Origin: Streptomyces sp. SCL15-4 | GTDB lineage: Bacteria; Actinomycetota; Actinomycetes; Streptomycetales; Streptomycetaceae | Direction: 5' to 3' | NCBI RefSeq assembly: GCF_033366695.1 | Contig: NZ_JAOBTQ010000001.1 | Span: 2,914,001-2,978,000 of the forward strand | DNA: 64,000 nt | Part shown: piece after piece, positions 33,033-43,571 of the stretch | Position numbering within the stretch: position 1 is the first letter of the stretch | How the letters are laid out: the number at the start of each line of letters is the position of its first letter | Made by a program: the position numbers and the translations under genes | Notes under the pieces: model-generated | What the model saw: only the letters and a program-made list of their open reading frames with translations | Told to the model about the DNA's origin: nothing | Database searches by the model: none

Positions 33033-34382
33033 TCAGCGGCGGTCGAGGAAACGCGATCGAGCGCCGATCGCGGTCGCTCCGTTGACGCCCGAGATCCCGG
33101 CCGTGACCGGGGGCCGCTCCTCGCTCCCACCGGTCTCGCCGGTCTCACCGGTGGCCTCCTCGGTCTCACCGGTCTCCTCGGCGGCGGCGCCGGCTTCGGT
33201 TCCGGGCGCGGGGCTGCGCCTGCGGTAGCGGGGCGGGACGAAGCGCTGGGCCCACAGCGGGACGCGCGGGGTGAAGCGCGGGAGCAGCAGCAGGACCAGC
33301 CCCACCGCGCTGAGGAAGACCACGCCCAGCACGATCCACATCGACGCCGAGTTGACCGAGTACGCCAGCGCCCCGAAGCCGATCAGCGCCGACCAGAAGT
33401 ACATGATCAGCACGGCCCGGCTGTGCGAGTGGCCGATCTCCAGCAGCCGGTGGTGCAGATGGCCGCGGTCGGCGGCGAACGGGGACTGGCCGCGCCAGGT
33501 GCGGCGGACGATCGCGAGCACCAGGTCGGCCGCCGGCACGGCGATGATGGTCAGCGGGAGCAGCAGCGGGATGTAGACCGGCACCGTCTGGTGGACGGCC
33601 GCCTTCTCCGAACCGGTGAACAGCGCGAGGGCGTCCGGGTCCACCTGGCCGGTGATCGAGATCGCGCCCGCCGACAGCACCAGGCCGATCAGCATCGAGC
33701 CGGAGTCGCCCATGAAGATCCGCGCCGGGTGCATGTTGTGCGGCAGGAAGCCCAGGCACATGCCCATCAGGATGGCCGCGAACAGGGTGCCGGGGGCGGC
33801 GGCCTCGATGCCGTACGAGTACCAGATCCGGTAGGCGTACAGGAAGAACGAGCCGGCCGCGATGCACACCATGCCGGCCGCCAGCCCGTCCAGGCCGTCC
33901 ACGAAGTTCACCGCGTTGATCGTGATGACCACCAGGGCCACCGTCAGCAGCGTGCCCTGCCACTGGGTCAGCGCGACGTTGCCGACGCCCGGGATGGGCA
34001 GCCACAGGATCGTCAGGCCCTGCATGACCATCACGCCCGCGGCGATCATCTGGCCGCCCAGCTTGATCAGCGCGTCGATCTCGAACTTGTCGTCCAGGAC
34101 GCCGATCAGCCAGATCAGCGCGGCCCCGGAGAGCAGCGCCCGCGGCTCGTTCGACTTGGCGAAGACCTCGCTGAGGTTCGTCAGGTGGTCCGCGACCAGC
34201 AGGCCCGCGCACAGGCCGAAGAACATCGCGATACCGCCGAGGCGCGGAGTGGGCTCCCGGTGCACGTCACGGGCCCGGATCTCCGGCATCGCCCCGGCCA
34301 CGATCGCGAACTTCCGTACCGGCCCCGTCAGCAGATACGTCACCGCGGCCGTGATGCAGAGCGTCAGCAGGTATTCACGCAC
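33033..34382 (-). CDS. MraY/WecA/TagO family undecaprenyl-phosphate sugar-1-phosphate transferase
   Basis: The 449-residue protein has about eleven membrane helices and the family motifs: PTPRLGGIAMF near residue 45, LDDKFEID near 99, NFVDGLDGLAAG near 162, and the cytoplasmic HLHHRLLEIGHSHSRAV. It moves a sugar phosphate (probably GlcNAc-1-phosphate) from UDP-sugar to the lipid carrier, the first step of wall teichoic acid or related polymer synthesis. The tail after residue 390 is a low-complexity Glu/Thr/Gly stretch. GTG 34382 is preferred over a GTG four codons upstream because GGGGAAG precedes it. The LCP ligase at 39658 could act later in the same pathway. Confidence 0.92.
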   Translation of the reverse strand: MREYLLTLCITAAVTYLLTGPVRKFAIVAGAMPEIRARDVHREPTPRLGGIAMFFGLCAGLLVADHLTNLSEVFAKSNEPRALLSGAALIWLIGVLDDKFEIDALIKLGGQMIAAGVMVMQGLTILWLPIPGVGNVALTQWQGTLLTVALVVITINAVNFVDGLDGLAAGMVCIAAGSFFLYAYRIWYSYGIEAAAPGTLFAAILMGMCLGFLPHNMHPARIFMGDSGSMLIGLVLSAGAISITGQVDPDALALFTGSEKAAVHQTVPVYIPLLLPLTIIAVPAADLVLAIVRRTWRGQSPFAADRGHLHHRLLEIGHSHSRAVLIMYFWSALIGFGALAYSVNSASMWIVLGVVFLSAVGLVLLLLPRFTPRVPLWAQRFVPPRYRRRSPAPGTEAGAAAEETGETEEATGETGETGGSEERPPVTAGISGVNGATAIGARSRFLDRR

Positions 34383-34543
34383 GGGCTTCCCCACAGGTCT
34401 CGCTGGCCATCACAGCCTCACACCCTAGCGACGGATGCATATGGATGAGGACGGCCGGGTAGCGACGGAGGTTGCACCCGGAGTCGTACGCCACGTCCCG
34501 GACCGGTCCACACCGGGAGGTACGGGACCACTTCTGCCCCCGT

Positions 34544-35782
34544 TCAGCCCGGATACGGCGGGAAGCGGCCGGTGAGCGCGCGGACCTCCTCCCGCGCCCG
34601 GGCCGGTTCCGTCTCCCCGCGCAGCACGGCCGCGAGCAGCGCCGCGATCCGCACCATCTCCGGCTCGCCCATGCCCTGGGTGGTCACCGCCGCCGTACCC
34701 AGGCGCAGGCCGCGGCCGTCGCCGTGCGGCAGCACACAGCAGTCCAGCACCAGTCCGGCCGCCAGCAGCCGACCGCGCGCGGTGCGGCCGTCCACGCCGA
34801 GCGGAGCCGGGTCCGCGGTGATCAGGTGGGTGTCCGTGCCGCCGGTGGTGACGGCCAGTCCCTCCGCGGCCAGATGCCCGGCCAGCACCCGCGCGTTGTC
34901 CACCACCCGATGGGCGTACACACCGAACGCCGGTGCCGCCGCCTCGCCGAACGCGACGGCCTTGGCGGCGATGGTGTGCATCTGGGCGCCGCCCTGGGTG
35001 AACGGGAAGACGGCCCGGTCCACGCGCTGGGCCAGCCCGGCCCCGCACAGGATCATCCCGCCGCGCGGACCGCGCAGCACCTTGTGGGTGGTCGCGCAGA
35101 CGATGTCCGCGTACGGCACCGGGTTCGGCGCCGCTCCCCCGGCGACCAGCCCGATGGGATGGCCGGCGTCCACGATCAGATAGGCCCCGACCTCGTCGGC
35201 GACCTCCCGGAAGAACGCGTAGTCCGGGTGGCGGGGATAGGCGATGGAGCCGCACACGAGGGCCTTGGGCCGGTGGTTGCGGGCCAGGTGGCGCACCTGG
35301 TCGTGGTCGATCAGCCCGGTCTCGGCGTCGACGCCGTAGCCGACGAAGTCGAACCAGCGGCCGGAGAAGTTCGCCGGCGAGCCATGGGTGAGGTGGCCGC
35401 CGTAGGGCAGGCCGAGGGCGAGGACGGTGTCGCCGGGGCGCAGCAGGGCCGCGTAGGCGGCCAGCACGGCCGAGGAGCCGGAGTGCGGCTGGACGTTGGC
35501 GTGCTCGGCGCCGAACAGGTCCTTGGCCCGGTCGACCGCGGCGCGTTCGGCGACGTCGGCGATCTCGCAGCCGCCGTGGTGGCGGGCGCCGGGGTAGCCC
35601 TCGGCGTACTTGTTGGCGAGCGCGGAGCCGAGGGCGGCGAGGACGGCCGGGGAGCAGAAGTTCTCGGCCGCGATCAGCTGGAGGGTGGTCGACTGCCGCG
35701 TCAGCTCCGCGAGCAGCAGTTCGGCCATCGCCGGGTCCTGCCGGCGCAGCACGTCGGTCTCGAGGGTAGGGGTGACCGACAT
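34544..35782 (-). CDS. glyA: Serine hydroxymethyltransferase (divergent paralogue)
   Basis: The 412-residue protein has the SHMT fold: TTLQLIAAENFCSP, KYAEGYPGARHHGG, and the PLP lysine in CATTHKVLRGPRGG near residue 228. It interconverts serine and glycine with tetrahydrofolate. The PLP-adjacent motif, usually D-M-A-H-x-A-G, reads DAGHPIG here, so the protein is not a typical housekeeping copy. Streptomyces usually have more than one SHMT gene, so this is likely to be a second copy. The reaction on serine is inferred. Confidence 0.88.
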   Translation of the reverse strand: MSVTPTLETDVLRRQDPAMAELLLAELTRQSTTLQLIAAENFCSPAVLAALGSALANKYAEGYPGARHHGGCEIADVAERAAVDRAKDLFGAEHANVQPHSGSSAVLAAYAALLRPGDTVLALGLPYGGHLTHGSPANFSGRWFDFVGYGVDAETGLIDHDQVRHLARNHRPKALVCGSIAYPRHPDYAFFREVADEVGAYLIVDAGHPIGLVAGGAAPNPVPYADIVCATTHKVLRGPRGGMILCGAGLAQRVDRAVFPFTQGGAQMHTIAAKAVAFGEAAAPAFGVYAHRVVDNARVLAGHLAAEGLAVTTGGTDTHLITADPAPLGVDGRTARGRLLAAGLVLDCCVLPHGDGRGLRLGTAAVTTQGMGEPEMVRIAALLAAVLRGETEPARAREEVRALTGRFPPYPG

Positions 35783-35855
35783 GGCGGGCTCCCGGGCGGT
35801 CGGCGGTGACGTAGCTCCAATGTAGGCCGGAGAACGCGTCCGGGCTCGGCGGGCG

Positions 35856-36533
35856 CTACGTCCGTGCCGGGACGCCCGTCAGCGCCGTCACCACGGGGTC
35901 CAGGGCGTCCCTTATCTCGTCGCCGATGGACCGGAAGAACGTCAGCGGCGCGCCGTACGGGTCGTACACCTCGTCCGCCTCGGCGGTCGGGGCGAGCAGC
36001 CAGCCGCGCAGCGCCGCCGCCGCGCGCACCAGCGCCCGGGCCCGCATGACCACGCCGTCCTCCAGGGGCGGCAGGGTGGCCGGATCTATCGCCCGGACCA
36101 GCCGGGTGAACTCCTTCAGGGTGAAGGTGCGCAGGCCCGCCGAGTGGCCCATGGAGATGACCTGGGCGCGGTGGTCGCGGGTGGCGGTCAGCACCAGGTC
36201 GGCCTTGATCACGTGCTCGTCCAGCAGTTCCCGGCCGACGAAGCCGGAGGCGTCCGCGCCGAACTCGGCGAGCACGGTCTCCGCGTGGGACTCCATGGGC
36301 GCGCCCTCGTGTCCCCAGGTGCCCGCGCTCTCCACGATCAGCCCGCCGCCGAGCACACCGAGCCGCTCCGCGACGAAGTGGCGGGTCAGCCGCTCGGTGA
36401 TGGGCGAGCGGCACACGTTGCCGGTGCTGACGTGGAGGATGCGGAAGGTGTCACGGGGGAACCCGAACGTCGTCGTCTCCTCCGCGCTCCAGCTCCCGCC
36501 GCCTATGCCGCGCCCCGTCCCAGGGGCCGTCAA
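35856..36533 (-). CDS. Low-molecular-weight protein-tyrosine-phosphatase-like protein, nucleophile Cys replaced by Ser
   Basis: The 225-residue protein has an LMW-PTP fold with the P-loop ILHVSTGNVCRSPITERL near residue 35 and the acid-loop region DEVYDPYGAP near the end, instead of the usual DPY/DPxG. In active members the first P-loop residue after the hydrophobic strand is Cys (C-x5-R); here it is Ser, leaving only the second Cys. It may therefore be inactive or use a different chemistry. TTG 36533 overlaps the stop of the threonylcarbamoyl-AMP synthase gene, giving coupled translation; a far longer upstream frame is a shadow. Confidence 0.85.
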   Translation of the reverse strand: MTAPGTGRGIGGGSWSAEETTTFGFPRDTFRILHVSTGNVCRSPITERLTRHFVAERLGVLGGGLIVESAGTWGHEGAPMESHAETVLAEFGADASGFVGRELLDEHVIKADLVLTATRDHRAQVISMGHSAGLRTFTLKEFTRLVRAIDPATLPPLEDGVVMRARALVRAAAALRGWLLAPTAEADEVYDPYGAPLTFFRSIGDEIRDALDPVVTALTGVPART

Positions 36534-37177
36534 TTCGCCACCTCGAGGTCGGGTACCACCTTGCGCAGCTCCTCCGCGGAGAGCGCGCCCTCGCGCAGCA
36601 GCAGCGGCACCGCGCGGGTGACGTCCACGATGGACGACGGCACGTTGCCCGGGGTGGGGCCGCCGTCGAGGTAGACGGAGACGGAGTCGCCGAGCATGTC
36701 CTGGGCGGCGTCGCAGTCCTCCGGCGCCGGGTGGCCGGTGAGGTTCGCCGAGGAGACGGCCATCGGGCCGACCTCGGTGAGCAGCTCGATGGCGACCGGG
36801 TGCAGCGGCATGCGCACGGCGACCGTGCCCCGGGTGTCGCCGAGGTCCCACTGGAGGGACGGCTGGTGCTTGGCGACGATCGTCAGGGCGCCCGGCCAGA
36901 ACGCGTCGACCAGTTCCCAGGCCAGCTCGGAGAAGTCGGTGACCAGGCCGTGCAGGGTGTTCGGGGAGCCGATGAGGACGGGAGTGGGCATGTTGCGGCC
37001 CCGGCCCTTGGCGGCGAGCAGGTCGGCGACCGCCTCCGAGGTGAACGCGTCGGCGCCGATGCCGTACACCGTGTCGGTCGGCAGGACCACCAGTTCGCCC
37101 CGGCGGACGGCGGACGCGGCCTCGCGCAGACCCGTCACGCGGTCGGTCGCGTCGTTGGTGTCGTATCGCCGTGCCAT
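36530..37177 (-). CDS. L-threonylcarbamoyladenylate synthase (Sua5/YrdC family)
   Basis: The 215-residue protein has the YrdC-domain start RGELVVLPTDTVYGIGADAF (residues 27-46) and KGRGRNMPTPVLIG, with GTVAVRMPLHPVA and VSSANLTGHPAPEDC further on. It makes threonylcarbamoyl-AMP for the t6A37 modification of tRNAs. It is a single YrdC domain without the extra Sua5 domain. It lies between prmC and the phosphatase-like gene, all on one strand, so the group prfA-prmC-sua5-ptp reads like one operon, as in many bacteria. Confidence 0.94.
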   Translation of the reverse strand: MARRYDTNDATDRVTGLREAASAVRRGELVVLPTDTVYGIGADAFTSEAVADLLAAKGRGRNMPTPVLIGSPNTLHGLVTDFSELAWELVDAFWPGALTIVAKHQPSLQWDLGDTRGTVAVRMPLHPVAIELLTEVGPMAVSSANLTGHPAPEDCDAAQDMLGDSVSVYLDGGPTPGNVPSSIVDVTRAVPLLLREGALSAEELRKVVPDLEVAN

Positions 37178-37229
37178 AACTAGCGGGCCTCCTCGTACAG
37201 GTACTGCGGGATGGAAGTCGTCGGGACGG

Positions 37230-38075
37230 TCACGGCAGCGCCTTGCGGGCGGTGGCGAAGCGCGGCCGGTTGTTGAGGTCGGGATGGTCGGCCGCGTCGG
37301 CCCAGCCCCGCTCCTCGGTGAAGATCCACGGCACCTGTCCGCCCTGGGTGTCGGCGTGCTCGATCACGACGACCCCGCCGGGGCGCAGCAGCCGGTGCGC
37401 GGTGCGTTCGATGCCCCGGATGAGGTCGAGACCGTCCTCACCGGAGAACAACGCCATCTCCGGGTCGTAGTCGCGGGCCTCCGGGGCGACGTACTCCCAT
37501 TCGGTGAGCGGGATGTACGGCGGGTTGGACACGACCAGGTCGACCTGGCCGTCGAGGTCCGGGAAGGCGGTCAGCGCGTCACCCTGGCGCAGGTCGACAC
37601 GGGAGCCGGCCACGTTCTTCCGGGTCCACACCAGGGCGTCCTCGGACAGCTCCACGGCGTGCACGCGCGAGCGCGGCACCTCCTGGGCGAGGGCGAGCGC
37701 GATGGCGCCGGAGCCGGTGCACAGGTCGACGATGCACGGCTCGACGACGTCCATCGCGCGTACCGCGTCTATCGCCCAGCCGACCACGGACTCGGTCTCC
37801 GGCCGGGGCACGAACACGCCGGGCCCGACCTGGAGCTCCAGGTAGCGGAAGTAGGCCCGCCCGGTGATGTGCTGCAGCGGCTCGCGCTGCTCGCGCCGGG
37901 CGATGACCTCCCAGTAGCGGGCGTCGAAGTCGGCGTCCTTCACGGAGTGCAGTTGACCGCGCTTCACGCCGTGCACGAACGCGGCCAGCTCCTCCGCGTC
38001 GTTGCGCGGCGAGGGCACACCGGCGTCGGCCAGCCGCTGGGTGGCCTGGGCCACCTCGGCGAGCAGCAGGTTCAC
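37230..38075 (-). CDS. prmC: Peptide chain release factor N5-glutamine methyltransferase
   Basis: The 281-residue protein has the N-terminal recognition domain (about 1-80), then a SAM-binding fold with [15 protein letters not shown] near 118-132 and the glutamine-binding NPPY motif ([11 protein letters not shown]) near 188. It methylates the GGQ glutamine of RF1 and RF2, encoded next door. GTG 38075 has GGAGGAG upstream. It follows prfA after 35 bases. Confidence 0.95.
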   Translation of the reverse strand: MNLLLAEVAQATQRLADAGVPSPRNDAEELAAFVHGVKRGQLHSVKDADFDARYWEVIARREQREPLQHITGRAYFRYLELQVGPGVFVPRPETESVVGWAIDAVRAMDVVEPCIVDLCTGSGAIALALAQEVPRSRVHAVELSEDALVWTRKNVAGSRVDLRQGDALTAFPDLDGQVDLVVSNPPYIPLTEWEYVAPEARDYDPEMALFSGEDGLDLIRGIERTAHRLLRPGGVVVIEHADTQGGQVPWIFTEERGWADAADHPDLNNRPRFATARKALP

Positions 38076-38110
38076 GCGTCTCCTCCGTGTCGTACTCGTG
38101 CGTACGGGTG

Positions 38111-39178
<1,068 letters not shown>

Positions 39179-39224
39179 CTTGGGCTCCTGTACTGCGGTG
39201 AAAGGGAAGGGCGGCGACCAAAAA

Positions 39225-39275
39225 CGCCGGTCCCGGGCACACCCGCCCGTGAGCGGGTGTGGCCGTGGACCGGCG
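39225..39275 (-). terminator. Long hairpin between rpmE and prfA
   Basis: CGCCGGTCC at 39225-39233 pairs with GGACCGGCG at 39267-39275, and inside it CACACCCGC at 39238-39246 pairs with GCGGGTGTG at 39253-39261. It lies 12 bases after the rpmE stop and should end or attenuate the rpmE transcript. Confidence 0.8.
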
Positions 39276-39287
39276 AAATGGGGCTCG

Positions 39288-39509
39288 CTACTTCTTGGAG
39301 CCGGCGGCCTTGCCGAAGCGGGCCTCGAAGCGGGCCACACGGCCACCGGTGTCGAGGATCTTCTGCTTGCCCGTGTAGAACGGGTGGCACTCGGAGCAGA
39401 CCTCGGCCCGGATGGCGCCGGACTCGATGGTGCTGCGGGTGGTGAACGACGCGCCGCAGGTGCAGCTGACCTGCGTCTCGACGTACGCGGGGTGGATGTC
39501 GCGCTTCAA
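39288..39509 (-). CDS. rpmE: Ribosomal protein L31, zinc-binding (C+) form
   Basis: The 73-residue protein has Cys pairs typical of the zinc form: SCTCGASF near residue 16 and [12 protein letters not shown] near residue 38. The start is TTG at 39509 with GGAG upstream; this is where conserved sequence (KRDIHPAY) begins. A SigR-type promoter lies about 105 bases upstream, in line with the known SigR control of rpmE in S. coelicolor. Confidence 0.95.
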   Translation of the reverse strand: MKRDIHPAYVETQVSCTCGASFTTRSTIESGAIRAEVCSECHPFYTGKQKILDTGGRVARFEARFGKAAGSKK

Positions 39510-39613
39510 GGTGTCTCCTAGGTTTCGGGAGGGCGCCGGGTCGCCGCAGCGGGATGCGGAGGCGTGAACCGGAGCCGACGTACCAGTCTGCCAGGACTGG
39601 TGCCATCCACCCA

Positions 39614-39639
39614 AACCGGGGGTGCGGCTGTTCTATTCC
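39614..39639 (-). promoter_or_regulatory. SigR (disulfide-stress) promoter for rpmE
   Basis: On the minus strand GGAAT (39635-39639) is followed after exactly 18 bases by GTT (39614-39616), which is the SigR consensus GGAAT-N18-GTT. It lies upstream of rpmE in the right orientation. SigR responds to thiol oxidation in Streptomyces. Confidence 0.8.
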
Positions 39640-39657
39640 AGGGGTGCGCGGAGCGTG

Positions 39658-40788
39658 CTACGGGGCGCTGACGACGCCCTTGGCCTCGCCGGTCGCCGTG
39701 CCGCTCGTCGCCGCCTTCGGGATCTGCCGGTCGTCCCGCAGGGCGTTCCACACCAGCTGGGCCTTGGTGGTGTCCAGCAGGACGCGGTTGGGGTTGGCCG
39801 GGTCGTACTGGACCGGCATCGTGACCATCTTCATGTGGGAGGAGCTGATGCCCTTCAGGCTTCCCGCGAAGTCGATCAGCGCGTTGACCGAGCCGAGGTC
39901 GGAGTCGGTCGTGACGGCCTTGGTGGCGGTGTCGGCGAGGTCGTAGAGCTTCTTGGGGCTGGTGAAGACGCCGACGTGCTTGACCTGGTCGATGAGGGCC
40001 TTGATGAAGGCCTGCTGGAGCTGGATGCGGCCGAGGTCGGAGCCGTCGCCCACGCCGTGCCGGGTGCGGACCAGACCGAGGGCCTGCTCGCCGTTCAGGG
40101 TGTGCGGGCCGGCCTCGAGGTCGAGGTGGCTCTGCCGGTCGTGGATGTCCTTGGTGGTGGTGATCCGGACGCCGCCGAGGTCGTCGATGAGCTGCTGGAA
40201 GCCCTCGAAGTCGACCTCCAGGTAGTGGTCCATGCGGATGCCGCTGATCGACTCGACGGTCTTGACCGCGCAGGCCGCGCCCCCGGTGGAGTACGCCTCG
40301 TTGAACATGACACCGGTGGCGGCCGGATGAGCGGTGCCCTTGGTGTCGGTGCACCCGGGGCGGTCGACGAGGGTGTCCCGGGGGATGGAGACCACGCTGG
40401 CCTGCTTGTGGCCCTCGTACACATGGACGATCATCGCCGTGTCGGAGCGGGCGCTGCCGTCGTCCGTGCCGCCGCCGAGCTTCTTGTTCGTGCCGGCGCG
40501 GGTGTCCGAGCCGAGGACCAGGATGTTCTCGGAGCCGTTGTCGATCTTCGCGGGCCGGTCGGTACCGAGGGCCTGGTTGAGGTCGACGCTGCGGAGATTG
40601 CCGTTGAGCTTGAAGTAGACGAACCCGGCTCCGGCGCCGCCCAGCACCACGACGCCCGCGGCCGTCCAGGCGGTCACGCGCAGGGCCTTGCGGCCGGTGC
40701 TCGGGGCCTTGCGGCGGCGCCCCTTGCCCCGGCGGCGGGGTCCGGTCGTGCCCGGCTCGGTTATCGCGGGCATGCTCTCGGCGGCCAC
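39658..40788 (-). CDS. LCP family (LytR-CpsA-Psr) glycopolymer ligase
   Basis: The 376-residue protein has a cytoplasmic basic tail, one membrane helix (about residues 36-58, TAWTAAGVVVLGGAGAGFVYF) and an extracellular LCP domain. The domain has the motifs NILVLGSDTR, SDTAMIVHVYEG, VSIPRDTLVD, and LVRTRHGVGDGSDLGRIQLQQ with its Asp and Arg residues. LCP enzymes attach undecaprenyl-linked polymers such as teichoic acids to peptidoglycan. It starts with GTG 40788 after GGAG. Confidence 0.92.
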   Translation of the reverse strand: MAAESMPAITEPGTTGPRRRGKGRRRKAPSTGRKALRVTAWTAAGVVVLGGAGAGFVYFKLNGNLRSVDLNQALGTDRPAKIDNGSENILVLGSDTRAGTNKKLGGGTDDGSARSDTAMIVHVYEGHKQASVVSIPRDTLVDRPGCTDTKGTAHPAATGVMFNEAYSTGGAACAVKTVESISGIRMDHYLEVDFEGFQQLIDDLGGVRITTTKDIHDRQSHLDLEAGPHTLNGEQALGLVRTRHGVGDGSDLGRIQLQQAFIKALIDQVKHVGVFTSPKKLYDLADTATKAVTTDSDLGSVNALIDFAGSLKGISSSHMKMVTMPVQYDPANPNRVLLDTTKAQLVWNALRDDRQIPKAATSGTATGEAKGVVSAP

Positions 40789-41147
40789 ATCGCTCCTAGG
40801 TCTCGGCGGTCGGGTACCCCCTGCGGCCAGGGTCGGGCGCGGTCGTCACCGCTCCATCGTCGCTCCGCCAGGTCAGACGGAGAAACTCGGGACAGGGTTG
40901 CACAACGCACAGTGGCCGACCTGTACGGAAATCGGCACGGTGGGTAGTCGGACGCGGCGGGCGTACGGCGCTCACCTGCGGCTTCGGGGCCGTCGGTGGT
41001 GCGCCGGGCGACCGGCGGGCGCCGGGGAGGCTGTGGCAAAGATCTCGCCACAGCCGGTGCGAAGAGGGGCATGCGCAGTGCCCGGAGACGCGGAAGAGGC
41101 CGCCTCCCCGGAGGGAACGCGGCCTCTTCTCAGCGGTACCCGGACGC
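40789..41147. other. Gap between rho and the LCP gene
   Basis: These 359 bases contain the rho terminator at their right end and presumably the LCP promoter. I see no credible gene; open frames here lack domains and ribosome sites. Confidence 0.5.
41094..41128 (-). terminator. Terminator of rho
   Basis: AAGAGGCCGC at 41094-41103 pairs perfectly with GCGGCCTCTT at 41119-41128, with a smaller CTCC/GGAG stem inside. On the minus strand it begins about 20 bases after the rho stop and ends in a run leading to TTCC. Confidence 0.8.
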
Positions 41148-43154
41148 TCAGTCGCCGTTGCCGGGCGTCGGCGTCGTCTTCTGGATCTGCATCAGGAACT
41201 CGACGTTCGACTTGGTCTGCTTCATCTTGTCGAGCAGCAGCTCGATCGCCTGCTGCTGGTCCAGCGCGTGCAGCACCCGGCGGAGCTTCCAGACGACCGC
41301 CAGCTCCTCGGCACCGAGCAGGATCTCCTCCTTGCGGGTGCCGGACGCGTCCACGTCCACCGCCGGGAAGATGCGCTTGTCCGCGAGCTTCCGGTCGAGC
41401 TTCAGCTCCATGTTGCCGGTGCCCTTGAACTCCTCGAAGATCACCTCGTCCATGCGGGACCCGGTGTCCACCAGGGCGGTGGCGAGGATGGTCAGCGAGC
41501 CGCCGTCCTCGATGTTGCGCGCCGCGCCGAAGAACCGCTTCGGCGGGTAGAGCGCGGTGGAGTCGACACCACCGGACAGGATGCGGCCGGAGGCCGGCGC
41601 CGCCAGGTTGTAGGCACGGCCCAGACGGGTGATCGAGTCCAGCAGCACGACCACGTCGTGGCCCAGCTCGACCAGGCGCTTGGCGCGCTCGATGGCCAGC
41701 TCGGCGACCGTGGTGTGGTCCTCGGCCGGACGGTCGAAGGTCGAGGAGATGACCTCGCCCTTGACCGACCGCTGCATGTCGGTGACCTCTTCCGGACGCT
41801 CGTCGACCAGGACGACCATCAGGTGGCACTCGGGGTTGTTGTGCGTGATCGCGTTGGCGACCGCCTGCATGATCATGGTCTTGCCGGTCTTCGGCGGGGC
41901 CACGATCAGACCGCGCTGGCCCTTGCCGATCGGCGAGACCAGGTCGATGATCCGGGTGGTCAGCACGCCCGGGTCGGTCTCCAGGCGGAGCCGGTCCTGC
42001 GGGTAGAGCGGGGTCAGCTTGTTGAACTCCGGGCGGCCGCGGCCGTGTTCGGGGGCCATGCCGTTGACGGAGTCCAGGCGGACCAGCGCGTTGAACTTCT
42101 CGCGGCGCTCGCCCTCCTTCGGCTGCCGGACCGCGCCGGTGACGTGGTCGCCCTTGCGCAGGCCGTTCTTGCGGACCTGGGCGAGGGAGACGTAGACGTC
42201 GTTCGGGCCCGGCAGGTAGCCGGAGGTCCGGATGAAGGCGTAGTTGTCGAGGATGTCCAGGATGCCCGCGACGGGGATCAGGACGTCGTCCTCGGCGAGC
42301 TGCGGCTCGGCGATCTCGTCGCGGCCACGACGGCCACGGCGGTCGCGGTAACGGCCGCGGCGGCCGCGGCGGCCACCCTCGAAGTCGTCGTCGTCCTGCT
42401 GCCGGCTGTCCTGACGGCCGCCCTGCTGCTGGCCCTGCTGCTGACGCTGCTGGCCGCCCTGCTGCTCGTCGCCCTTGTTGCGGCGGTCCCGGTCACGGTC
42501 CCGGCCGCGCTCGCGGCGGTCGCGGCGGCCACGGCCCTCGCCGTCACCGGCGTCACCCTTGGCCTCGCCCTGCTGGGACTGGGCCGGCGTCTCGGCCTTC
42601 GGCTCGGTCCGGGCCTCGGCGGCGACGGTCTCGGCGCCGTTCTGCGCCGGGCTGCCCGCGTCGGCCGTGGCGCGGCGGCGACGGCGCTCGGCCGGGGCGT
42701 CGTCCGCCCCGCGCTCGGCCGCGCCCGCACGGGCCGTGTCCCCGGCCGGCTGGCCCGGGATCTCGATCTGCTGCTGGGCCGCGGCCTTCTCGGCGGGGGC
42801 CTCGGCGGCCTTGTCCGCCTTCTTCCCGGCGGTCTCCTCGCCGGTGCGCGTCCGGGAGGTGGCCCGGCGCTTCGGCTTGGTCTCGGTGGCGGCGGCCTCG
42901 GCCTTGGGGGCGGCGCCCCCGGCGGCCTGCGCCTCCTTGATGACCTCGATCAGTTGGCTCTTGCGCATCCGCGCGGTGCCCCTGATGCCGAGGCCCGAGG
43001 CGACCTGCTGCAGCTCGGCCAGCACCATGCCCTCGAGGCCGGTACCGCGGCGCCGCCGGGACCCGGCACCGGTGGCAGGCGCGGAGGCGTCCGTGGCGGG
43101 CGCGGCAGCGGTCTCCTCGACACGTGCGCCCATCAGATCGGTGGTGTCGCTCAC
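41148..43154 (-). CDS. rho: Transcription termination factor Rho with long disordered insert
   Basis: The 668-residue protein is about 250 longer than E. coli Rho. The first helical domain (about 40-75) has [19 protein letters not shown]. Then about 200 residues of Ala/Glu/Lys, Arg/Asp/Gly and Gln-rich low complexity precede the RNA-binding fold ([13 protein letters not shown] near 295). The ATPase core has Walker A PPKTGKT, Walker [12 protein letters not shown] and the Q/R-loop region. The insert is normal for Actinobacteria and gives extra RNA binding. GTG 43154 follows GGAAGGA. Confidence 0.96.
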   Translation of the reverse strand: MSDTTDLMGARVEETAAAPATDASAPATGAGSRRRRGTGLEGMVLAELQQVASGLGIRGTARMRKSQLIEVIKEAQAAGGAAPKAEAAATETKPKRRATSRTRTGEETAGKKADKAAEAPAEKAAAQQQIEIPGQPAGDTARAGAAERGADDAPAERRRRRATADAGSPAQNGAETVAAEARTEPKAETPAQSQQGEAKGDAGDGEGRGRRDRRERGRDRDRDRRNKGDEQQGGQQRQQQGQQQGGRQDSRQQDDDDFEGGRRGRRGRYRDRRGRRGRDEIAEPQLAEDDVLIPVAGILDILDNYAFIRTSGYLPGPNDVYVSLAQVRKNGLRKGDHVTGAVRQPKEGERREKFNALVRLDSVNGMAPEHGRGRPEFNKLTPLYPQDRLRLETDPGVLTTRIIDLVSPIGKGQRGLIVAPPKTGKTMIMQAVANAITHNNPECHLMVVLVDERPEEVTDMQRSVKGEVISSTFDRPAEDHTTVAELAIERAKRLVELGHDVVVLLDSITRLGRAYNLAAPASGRILSGGVDSTALYPPKRFFGAARNIEDGGSLTILATALVDTGSRMDEVIFEEFKGTGNMELKLDRKLADKRIFPAVDVDASGTRKEEILLGAEELAVVWKLRRVLHALDQQQAIELLLDKMKQTKSNVEFLMQIQKTTPTPGNGD

Positions 43155-43571
43155 GAAGGGTCCTTCCCTGGAGCGGACGTCGGCCTGTCTGGCTCGGCGA
43201 CCGGTTGTGCTGTCCGGCTACGGTCCTGTCTTGTGAACCGTGCCGGGGCGGTGGTCCGCCAAAGCGGCGGAAGATAATGTGCGGTGACGGCGCTTCCGCG
43301 AGCCGTGGCACCCAGTGTCACGTGGCGTGGTAGCACCTGCTCCGGTCCCCCAGCGGGGGTGCCCCCACCAGCGGCCCGCTCAGTGTTCGCATACGTCGTA
43401 CTGCCCAGGTACGGCGCAAGGGACACGGAGTGGCCCGGGAGGCTCCCGGAAGAATGTCTGTCCCGGACGGGGACACGAGGCACCTCGCCATGGTGAGGTC
43501 GGGTGCAGACTTGAGATTAACACTACCGGATCCAACAAACATTCCCCCTCTCCAAATCCGGCAACCGTGTG
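43155..43571. other. rho upstream region
   Basis: These 417 bases hold no convincing gene. They include the rho promoter and a long possible leader; rho genes are often autoregulated through such leaders. A C5/G5 hairpin (CCCCCAGCGGGGG, then GCCCCC) sits near 43347-43366. Bases 43500-43570, just beyond the thrB stop, are AT-richer. Confidence 0.5.

Noticed and set aside
41268..43277. Plus-strand 669-codon open frame opposite rho
   Set aside because: Low-complexity Leu/Ala/Val composition mirrored from rho; no motif.
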